From assembly GCA_003542955.1 (NCBI GenBank), contig DPJP01000019.1:2824-9273 (forward strand): 6,450 bases of DNA, in the 5' to 3' direction. A program made the translations under genes and the position numbers. Shown in pieces: positions 1 through 6,450 of this stretch (its first letter is position 1; the number at the start of each line of letters is the position of its first letter). The DNA is from Armatimonadota bacterium (GTDB lineage: Bacteria > Armatimonadota > Zipacnadia > Zipacnadales > UBA11051). The notes beneath the pieces are model-generated. The model was not told where the DNA came from. It saw only the letters and a list, made by a program, of their open reading frames with translations, and searched no databases.

Positions 1-1
1 G

Positions 2-118
2 GTTAGAAACAGCCGCCGTATAGTGCAGCTCGGCCCCAGGCTGCGCGAACTGCTCAGCGACCTCATGCTGTACGGTGATGTCGGCGCCAATGCCCCGCAG
101 CCGAACCGCTGCGTAAGC
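2..118 (-). other. Start of a further domain cut by the window edge, possibly DUF11/NEW3-like
   Basis: Residues 2111-2149 read through an I-T-V-Q-H-E stretch into Q-P-G-A-E-L-H-Y-T-A-A-V-S-N. A P-G-x-x-[LV]-x-Y-T-x-x-V-x-N string is the characteristic first half of DUF11 and NEW3-type Ig-like domains of secreted bacterial proteins. Only the beginning is present, so the call rests on one motif. It indicates that the protein continues below base 1 with another extracellular-type module. Confidence 0.3.
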
Positions 119-3100
119 AGGGTCGCTCTTTGGCCTCATAACATGGAAGCTGATAGAGGACTTCCCTGCGGGGAGGCGGTGACGTACCACTGCAGAATTG
201 GCCTCGGCGACCCGCACTTCGACGCCTTCTGACGCAACGAACCCGTACGCTTCGTCCGCGCCCCTGTCCCACAATGCCAGCCAGCCCTCGACCGGTGCCC
301 CCCGGGTACCGGTTTGTGGGTAGACTGGTGTCTCCACCCCCGGGTACGTGAAGATGCCTTCGACCACGCCGCCGGCGCCCGGCCAAGCCCAGTGGTCAGT
401 GCCCGCCGCTGCATCGCCGGCAGGTAGAATCTTGCTGAGTGCTTCTGCCTGCTCGGATAGCTCGAACTCCATCAGTACGCGTGCACTATCTGGGTCCCAC
501 GAGAGCAGGATGTTCTTCGTTCCTTGGACGTGGTCGAATGCGAACTTGCAGTAGTTCTGGCCCTGCTGAGTACTGATCAGGTGCCAACCGTTGCTGAGCG
601 CGGAGCTGTCGCCGTTGTCAGTTCCCATATCCACAAGGCTGCCCGGGGAAGTCTGCCTGAGCAACTGCTGGTTGGAGCCGGGCTTGAAGATCAGGCTCGT
701 CACCTGCGCGCGGTCGGGGTCGATCACGGCGCGGACGGTCTCGTTGTCGACCTCAAGCGGAGCGGCGGTCGGCGTGAGCAGGACGGTATAGGTTATCTGG
801 TTGAGGCGCCCGTCTACGGTCCGCAACGTGCCGTCACGGTTGACGATGCTCAGGTAGTAGGTTCCAGCCACTGGGTTATCCATCGTGAAGTCCCCATTGG
901 CTGGCGCCCAATGTTCCCCAGTCCCGTATTCGCCACGCCAGACATCAATGCGCGACGAGAGCGAAACGGTGTTCACCCCCACGTTCAGCGCTCCGATGCC
1001 GTCCGGCACCTCGAACTGGCCCCACGTCTGACCGTAGGCCAGTAGCGTCATTGTGGCCGACCGCCCGATCTCAATGACCGGCAAATGAGTATCTACCCAC
1101 AGCGTCCCCTGCCCGCCATTGGATGAGCAGGTTACCATCGCCACATAGTCGCCCGGCGCGGGGTCCTTGACGTGAACAAGCAGGTCGCCGCTGGCGCTTG
1201 TTGTTGCCAGCGTCTCACCATTCCGCTGCAGTACGATTGTGCTCATCCACGTGCCGGCAGTCTTCCGGAGTGACATGAAGAGGTACGGCGCCCCCCCCGG
1301 CACCTGCACGCGATAGAGCGACGCCTCAGGCTTACTCATGCTGATCTCGTGCTCGCCCAGCGGCAAGACGGGCAGCGAGCCGGGGGTGGTCGCGGCCAGC
1401 GAGAACGTCGAGGATGTGCTTGCGTTCGACTGCACTTCTACCAAGTAGACGCCTTCGATAGGTTCCAGGACGGTAGCCATCACTGGCCCAACTCCGGATG
1501 CGGAGGCATCAGGTGCGTCGCCCGGCAGTTGACCGTGTCGCGTTCTTACAGTGGTGGAAATGCCGGCAGCTTTCGTCTGTTGCAGGTAGAGCGCCTGTCC
1601 GCCATGTCCTTGGTCGACCGGGACCCTGTACCACCTGGTATCGCCCCAGTGGGTCAGCTCCTGTCCATCCAGTGTCTCACCGATGTTGAGTGTTGGGAAC
1701 GTGTCGAGGGTATGAACCGTGAGCACGAACTCGACCGCAGCCACCTGATCTGACTCGAGCCGCACGTATGCGTAGCCTGTCTGAGACGGCGTCACCTCAA
1801 TCGTCTGATCAGCAATAGCGCAATAGTCCCCTTTGTCGGGCACGCTGCCCTCACCGATGGCCAGATACACATTGGCGGCCGCGGCCTTATCCAATATGGC
1901 GAAGACCGGCTGCCCGGCGACCACCGGCACTCGGTACCACTTGACGTCATACCGATGCGGAAGAGCCTGGGGTTGCAGAGGCTCCCCGATGGCGAGCGTG
2001 GGGAACGTGTCGCCCGTGTGGGCTGTGATGGTGAACTCGACCGGAGCCGCCTGGTCCGACTCCACTCGCAGATAGGCGAAGCCCGTGTTTGTGGGCAGCA
2101 GTTCAGCTATCTGGTCCGTATTGGATCGAGAGCTACCCCTGCCTGGCAGGTTCCCTTCACGGACCGACAGGTACGTGTTTGCCGAAGCAGCCTTGTCGAG
2201 CATCACGAACATGCGCTGCCCTGCCACCACCGGCACCTGGTACCAGCTGACACTCCCCCGGTGCGCGAGGTCCTGGCCTTGCAGGGGCTCGCCCATCGCC
2301 AATGTCGGGAAAGTCTCTCGGCTATGCGCAGTGATCGTGAAGGCCACCGGTGACGCGTGATCAGACTCCACGCGCACATAAGCATAACCCGTCTGGGTGG
2401 CGGTCAGTTCGACAGCCTGCCCCGAGTATGCCCGGTTGCTTCCCCTGCCCGGCAGGCTCCCTTCGGCGATAGACAGGTACGTCTGAGCTTCGGCATCCTT
2501 GTCGAGGACAACAAAGATGCGCTGCCCAGCCGATACGGGCACGCGGTACCACCTGACGTCACCGCGCCGGGCAAGCGTCTGGGCTTCGCACGGTTCCCCG
2601 AGCGCCAACACGGGCGCGGCAATGCTGAAGCCCGCGTCAAGTTGCCCCGATTGGCCGTCCTGGTTGGTGACCACCACATTCCATGCCCCGATTGCGGCGC
2701 CCGTCAGGTCGAACGTACAATCAAGAGTGGTGTCGACGGCAGCCCCGGTGACCACTCCAGCCGGGAGAGCAGCGCCGGAGGCTGCGGACACCACGACACT
2801 AGTTCCCTCGATATCCTCCGCCCCCGTACGGGTGAGTCTGACGTTCGGACCCGCCTGAAATGCGGTGCCCGTGATCGTGACGACCACGGGGCCATTGTTG
2901 ATCCCCGAACTCGGGCTGATAGCGGTCACAGTTGGGGCGGGAGCGCCGATCGTGAACCCATCATCGAGCTGCCCGGACTGGCCATCATCATTGGTCACCA
3001 CAACATGCCAGTTGCCCGCCGCCGCGCCGTCAATATCAAGACTGCACGTGATGCTCGTGTCGTTGACCACGGTGATGCCTGTTCCGGCAATGGCGTCCTC

Positions 3101-6100
3101 GCCGTCCTTCATCAGTTTGACCTGTGCTCCCGCACGGAAGCCCAGACCGGTGATAGTTGCGTCCACGGTGCCGTCGCTCGTCCCGGAGATCGGGGAGATG
3201 GCCGTCACCACGGGAGCGCGATGACGCACGGTGAACTGCCCATCAAGCTCCCCGCTCTGCCCGTCGCGATTCACTACCATCACGTTCCACGTACCAACGG
3301 CTGCACCTGACAGGTCGAAGGTGCACGAGACCTGAGTCGCACTCAGCACCGAGACGGCTGTTGTCGGCAGAGCTGAGTGACCGTCGCGTGTCAACTGCAC
3401 GACTGCCCCATCATGGAAGCCTGTCCCATCAATGGTCACATCCACCGGGCCGTCGCACGTCGCCGAGGCCGGAGCAATCGCCGTCACTGTCGGCGCAGCC
3501 GGGTAGTACACGGTGAAGCCGCCGGGCAACGATGCCGACTGCGCATCATCATTGTCCACGACGACATTCCACGCACCGACGTTCGCGCCGAGGAGTTCGA
3601 AGGTACACGTCATCTCGGTTCCGCCGGTGACCACGATATTCGTGCCGTCGATGTCGGCTTCACCATCCCTGGTCAGTCGTGCGCCCGCCCCCGCACGGAA
3701 GCCGGTACCCGCGATGGTCACCGTGGCCGGGCCGTCATTGGTCCCTGATGGCGGGGCAACGCTTGTCAGCGTGGGGGCTGGATGCACCACGGTGAAGCCG
3801 CCGTCGAGCTGCCCGGACAGCGCGTCGTCGTTGGTGACGACGACATCCCATGCCCCTACAGCCGCCCCAGACAGATCGACAGAGCACTCGATGCGCGTCG
3901 CGCTGGCGACTGAGACCCCAGTGCCCTGAATATCGCCTTCCCCAGTCTTTGTCAGCTTCACCGTTGCGCCCGCCCGGAAGCCGGACCCGGATATCGTCAC
4001 GCTCGTTGGGCTGTCCTTCACCCCTGATGACGGTGTCACCGCCGTCACGGTCGGGGCCGGGCGCCCAACGGTAAAGCCATCGTCGAGCCGCGCGGACTGG
4101 GCGTCGTCGTTGGTCAACACAACGCTCCAGGCTCCTACCTCTGCCCCGGCCACATCGAAACGACATGTCACCTCACTGCCACTGGCCACAATGATGTCGG
4201 TGCCGGCTATGTCGCTCTGGCCGGCACGCGTCAGCTTCACATTCGCCCCGGAGCGGAAGCCTGTGCCCGTGATGGTTGTGTCGGCCGGTCCATCATTGGC
4301 CGCCCAGATGGGATCAATCGCCGTGATCGTCGGCGTGGGGTGACCGGTTGTGAACCCATCATCGAGGGCTGCGGACTTTGCATCGTCATTGGTCACTACG
4401 ACATCCCATTGACCAAGTGCCACTCCAGTAAGGTCGAATGTGCAGGTTATTCCGGTGGAGGTGACGCCCGTGATGGCACTGCCATCAATGTCCGGTTGCC
4501 CGTCCCTGGTGAGCTTCACGGCCGCGCCGGCGCGGAAGCCGGTGCCGGCAACGTTCACAACCAGTGGTCCGCTGTTGGGGCCCCACGCAGGATTCACCGC
4601 CGTCACCGTCGGCGCGGGGTGGCTTATGACGAAGGCGCCATCCAGCGTGCCGGACTGCGCGTCGTCATTGATCACTACCAGGCCCCACGCGCCCGGCGCG
4701 GCGCCGACCAGATCGAATGTGCAGGTGATCTCGGTCCCGTCGACCACGATGAGGTCAGTACCGGCAACGTCACTCTGCCCCGCCCTGGTCAACCTCGCAG
4801 TAGCCCCGGTACGGAAACCCGTCCCGGTGATGACTACATCCGCCGCCCCGTCGTTGATGCCGGAATTCGGGCTGATCGTGTTCACCGTCGGGGCTGGATG
4901 ACGAATACTGAAGCCCGCATCAAGCTGTCCGGACTGATCGTCATCGTTGGTCACGACCACGTTCCAGAGCCCCGCCGCCGCACCCGCCAGGTTGAAGTCG
5001 CAGGTGATCCCGGTGGCGCTGCCGACGACGACAGTGGTTCCCTCGATGTCAGTCTGCCCGTCCCTGGTCAGTCTGGTGGTCGCGCCGTCTCGGAAGGCGG
5101 AGCCGGTGATGGCGAGGTTCACGCTCCCATCATTCGTGGCCGAGGTCGGGGTCAGTGAGGCGACCGTGGGTGCGGGATAGCCGACCCGTAACCCTTCCTC
5201 GAGTTGCCCGGACTGATCGTCATCATTCGTCACGACCACGTTCCAGAGCCCCGCCGCCGCACCGATCAGGTCAAAGGCGCACGTCAGCCCCGTCGCACTG
5301 CCGACGATGACGTCGCTGCCCTCGATATCACTTTCTCCGTCTTTCGTCAGACTGACGGTTGCGCCGTTTCTGAAGGCGGTGCCGGTGATAGCGAGGTCCA
5401 CGGGGCCGTCATTCGGCGCCGAGGCCGGTGTCACGGAAACGACCGTGGGCGCGGGATGGCCAATGGTGAAACCTCCCTCGAGTTGTCCGGACTGACCGTC
5501 CGCATTGGCCACCACCACATTCCACGCGCCGGGTGCCGCCCCAATCAAGTCGAAACTGCAGGTGATCTCCGTGTAGCTCGCCACGGTGATTTCACCGCCG
5601 CCGATGTCGCCTTCTCCCTCCCGTGTTAATCGTGCCGTCGCCCCGGCAAGGAAACCCGACCCCGTGATCGTCACGTCAACCGAGGTGTCAATGGCCCCGG
5701 TGTCTGGAGAGACGGCAGTCACCGTGGGGACTATCGGCGACTTCGAGGCGTACTCTGTCCCACCGTACGCGCCCATGTTGATGCGGCCGCCATTGGGCTC
5801 GGGCTCGTCTCCCACGGGCGTGGCCGGATCACCCGCGTCGATGCACGGGCTGTGGTCCTGCACGGGGTCAGCTACCCATCCCGCCCCGTCCCAGCGTCCG
5901 GCGAAAGACATAAGGTGAAAGTCATCATTCGCCGCATCGGCAAAGCATGGGTCGGTTGAGATATTGCCGTCCGTGTTTGTCAGGTCGCTCAGGGCGCCGC
6001 CATACTGCCCCCCGGCATTGCCGAACACATTGCAGTAGGTGACCACCGGCAGCTGGCCAGCTTGGTTAGTTTCCAGATAGACACCGCACCCCCCGCCATT

Positions 6101-6448
6101 GAAGGCTACGATATTGCCCCTAAGCACGACCGGAGAATCCTGAGGAATACTGAAGCGCACCCAAACCGTCCCATCCGTAGCGGATGTGTTATGCACGAGA
6201 GTATTGTTGGCTATCGTGCCCCTGGAATTCTCCACGTAGATTCCGCTGCCCTGCGGCGCGCTGTTCCCACTGATGACGTTGCCCACGATACTGGGCCAGT
6301 ATCCACCTGAGGATCTGATGCCCCCCCCCTTTAGCACGCCGGTATTGCCGTGGATAATGTTGCCAATGATGATCGCGTTGCAACAGGAGATCCCTCCACC
6401 GTTGTCTTGAGATGAGTTGCCAATTATCGTGTTATTGCGAATGATCGG
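2..6448 (-). CDS. Giant modular repeat protein: beta-helix, 11 IPT/TIG domains, PPC-like domains (partial at both ends)
   Basis: The frame whose codons begin at 6448 on the minus strand reads through 2149 codons to base 2 without a stop, so the gene is larger than the window and both termini are missing. Seen in order: parallel beta-helix end (residues 1-235), eleven 93-residue IPT/TIG repeats (241-1278), six PPC-like beta-sandwich units (1280-1893), and a C-terminal beta-rich region (1898-2149). No transmembrane segment, catalytic motif or sorting signal is visible in this part. IPT, PPC and beta-helix modules are known mainly from exported bacterial proteins, so a secreted or cell-surface location is inferred, with the signal peptide expected upstream of 6450. 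Binding, adhesion or a structural role is the most economical reading; substrate or partner is unknown. Neighbouring genes and regulatory sites are outside the window. Reality of the gene is near certain; its function is not known. Confidence 0.97.
122..757 (-). other. C-terminal beta-rich domain, possibly mutarotase-like
   Basis: Residues 1898-2109, after a short T-A-A-P linker. The segment opens with L-E-V-D-N-E-T-V-R-A-V-I-D-P-D-R and then V-T-S-L-I-F-K-P, resembling the first strands of galactose-mutarotase-like beta-sandwiches, in which a D-P-x-R/G-G-x-[IV]-x-S-L motif is common. Further on are D-H-W-A-W-P-G, G-I-F-T-Y-P-G-V-E, G-W-L-A-L-W-D (residue 2055) and Y-G-F-V, arranged like the later strands of such domains. 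I cannot identify catalytic His/Glu residues of an epimerase with confidence, so a binding role, or a different beta-sandwich family, is equally possible. It is not a copy of the IPT or PPC-like units. The assignment is tentative. Confidence 0.3.
770..2611 (-). repeat. Six tandem PPC-like beta-sandwich units (three near copies, three diverged)
   Basis: Units start with a [TV]-L-x-[LIM]-G-E strand and begin at 2611, 2305, 1999, 1693, 1369 and 1078 (residues 1280, 1382, 1484, 1586, 1694, 1791). Units 1-3 are 102 residues each, an exact 306-nt period, and share [VK]-x-W-Y-[RQ]-V-P-V-x-A-G-Q, [VI]-L-D-K, a Y-L strand, T-G-[YF]-A-Y-[VL]-R-[VL]-E-S-D and V-[AE]-F-x-[IL]-T. The alternation of a W-Y-x-V strand, an A-G-Q turn and a closing G-Y-x-Y-[VL]-x-[VL] strand is the layout of the bacterial pre-peptidase C-terminal (PPC) family. 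Units 4-6 (108, 97 and about 103 residues) keep W-Y-R-V-P-V or L-Y-R-V-Q-V and closing strands G-V-Y-L-V-E-V, G-D-Y-V-A-M-V and G-T-Y-Y-L-S-I. PPC domains usually flank secreted enzymes and aid folding or surface and polysaccharide attachment; no enzyme is visible beside them here. Family assignment is by pattern only. Confidence 0.65.
1291..1298 (-). repeat. G8 homopolymer inside the coding region (coding strand)
   Basis: Eight consecutive C on the plus strand (G8 in the coding sense) encode part of the V-P-G-G-A-P turn in the fifth PPC-like unit. The frame continues correctly on both sides, so the length here is in frame. Confidence 0.9.
2741..2788 (-). other. About 16-residue Ala/Gly/Val-rich insertion in the last IPT/TIG unit
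   Basis: Unit 11 follows the array consensus up to G-T-S-V-V-V. It then carries an extra stretch (S-A-A-S-G-A-A-L-P-A-G-V-V-T-G-A) before the conserved D-C-T-F-D-L strand, where the other ten units have only a short turn such as V-D-G-T-E-I. The 48 nt keep the frame. It falls in a loop just before the strand holding the conserved Cys. The exact edges are uncertain by one or two residues. It occurs only in the terminal unit of the array, next to the switch to PPC-like domains. Confidence 0.75.
4930..5263 (-). repeat. Near-identical DNA segment shared by IPT units 2 and 3
   Basis: Bases 5209-5263 (unit 2) and 4930-4984 (unit 3) lie exactly one 279-nt period apart and match at 53 of 55 positions by hand alignment; both encode G-A-A-A-G-L-W-N-V-V-V-T-N-D-D-D-Q-S-G. 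Over their full length the two units are about 71% identical in protein (66 of 93 by my count). The patch of higher identity suggests recent duplication or gene conversion between adjacent units. Confidence 0.8.
5744..6448 (-). other. Domain region: right-handed parallel beta-helix end with SPCIDAGDP / NMGAYGG closing segment
   Basis: Residues 1-235 of the visible protein. Residues 1-120 are rich in short rungs of the form N-x-I-x-G-N and G-G-G-I (NNTIIGN, IIIGNIIHGN, GGGI twice, IVGNVISGN, TIANNTLVHN, LRGNIVAFN), the pattern of PbH1/NosD-type beta-helix repeats, in which stacked Asn and aliphatic residues line the coil. Residues 164-235 hold STDPCFADA, DDFHL, SPCIDAGDP and INMGAYGG, a signature commonly found closing beta-helix domains of secreted environmental-bacterial proteins (choice-of-anchor Q type). 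The helix begins before the window, so rung number and any lyase or esterase active site cannot be assessed. Codons here use more A/T (AAT, ATT, ATA) than those of the repeat arrays downstream. Such helices often bind or cleave polysaccharides; that is family knowledge, not something shown here. Confidence 0.85.
6321..6329 (-). repeat. G9 homopolymer inside the coding region (coding strand)
   Basis: Nine consecutive C on the plus strand (G9 in the coding sense) start within codon 40 of the visible frame, in a GGG-GGG-GGC (Gly) context in the beta-helix. The frame is intact at length nine. An added base would shift reading into a frame that meets TAA at 6191-6189. The tract may be a slippage site or a sequencing hazard. 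Confidence 0.9.
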
Positions 6449-6450
6449 AT

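Larger units (their letters stand above)
2615..5728 (-). repeat. Tandem array of eleven IPT/TIG domains, 279-nt (93-aa) period
   Basis: Each unit starts with a P-T-V-T-x-[IV]-x-P strand and ends with a G-F-T-[IV] strand. Units in coding order begin at 5728, 5449, 5170, 4891, 4612, 4333, 4054, 3775, 3493, 3214 and 2935. All are 93 residues except unit 8 (94) and unit 11 (107). In every unit I find the G-x-[GA]-F-x-x-G turn typical of IPT/TIG domains, an L-[TM]-[RK]-x-G strand, a single Cys in [TSED]-C-x-[FIL]-[DEN]-[LVI], and G-x-W-x-[VL]-V; most carry an N-D-D-x-Q-S-G type loop. IPT/TIG domains are immunoglobulin-like beta-sandwiches found as stalks and binding modules in bacterial surface proteins and carbohydrate-active enzymes. 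Here they most likely form an extended rod between the beta-helix and the PPC-like units. Domain identity is confident; the rod role is inferred. Confidence 0.92.

Noticed and set aside
524..1045. 173-codon open frame on the plus strand
   Set aside because: It is antisense to the sixth PPC-like unit and the C-terminal domain, with no family features, whereas the minus-strand frame shows clear beta-sandwich strands.
2357..3310. 317-codon open frame on the plus strand
   Set aside because: It lies antisense to the IPT and first PPC-like units, its translation has no recognisable domain, and it repeats with the array. Open antisense frames are expected opposite GC-rich repeats with G/C-ending codons.
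4340..5158. 272-codon open frame on the plus strand
   Set aside because: It is an antisense shadow of IPT units 3-5; the His/Arg/Gly-rich translation is the mirror of the repeat consensus and resembles no protein family.
5204..5629. 141-codon open frame on the plus strand
   Set aside because: It mirrors IPT units 1 and 2 and shares the same Arg-rich antisense repeat pattern as the other plus-strand frames.
2615..5728. Regular spacing that could suggest a CRISPR or satellite array
   Set aside because: The period is 279 nt, the units are diverged coding sequence in one continuous frame, and there are no short identical repeats separated by unique spacers.
6189..6383. 64-codon minus-strand frame starting with Met
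   Set aside because: It overlaps the beta-helix in another frame and encodes a Gln/Arg/His-rich string typical of a frame-shifted Asn/Gly-rich helix.
1..6450. Possible novel multi-gene system
   Set aside because: Only one gene occupies the window and no enzyme, toxin, defence or mobile-element motif was recognised, so a system cannot be supported from this sequence.

Overview
The window is a single protein-coding block. One minus-strand reading frame is open from base 6448 to base 2 (2149 codons), with no stop codon and with neither its start nor its stop inside the window. I translated it line by line across the whole window to check this. Its true ends lie outside: the start codon and any signal peptide above base 6450, the stop below base 1. 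Because no start-to-stop unit closes inside the window, a closed-ORF search would miss this gene and report only antisense and off-frame shadows.

The product is a very large, modular, repeat-built and probably exported protein. In N- to C-terminal order (right to left on the plus strand) it has four parts. (1) The end of a right-handed parallel beta-helix with its closing SPCIDAGDP / NMGAYGG signature, about residues 1-235. (2) Eleven tandem IPT/TIG immunoglobulin-like domains of 93 residues (279 nt) each, almost without indels, residues 241-1278. (3) Six successive beta-rich units resembling PPC (bacterial pre-peptidase C-terminal) domains, residues 1280-1893. The first three are close copies with an exact 306-nt period and the last three are diverged. 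(4) A C-terminal region, residues 1898-2149, with a weak resemblance to mutarotase-like beta-sandwich domains, followed by what may be the start of a DUF11/NEW3-type domain cut by the window edge.

Organism: the sequence is GC-rich with G/C-ending codons. The combination of beta-helix, SPCIDAGDP and IPT repeats is typical of giant secreted proteins from environmental bacteria such as Planctomycetota, Armatimonadota and related uncultured phyla. This placement is inference from domain style only; there is no phylogenetic marker here.

No RNA gene, promoter, terminator, mobile element or CRISPR array was seen, and no intergenic DNA exists in the window. No catalytic motif was recognised, so the visible part looks like a binding, adhesive or structural surface protein whose function cannot be fixed from this sequence.
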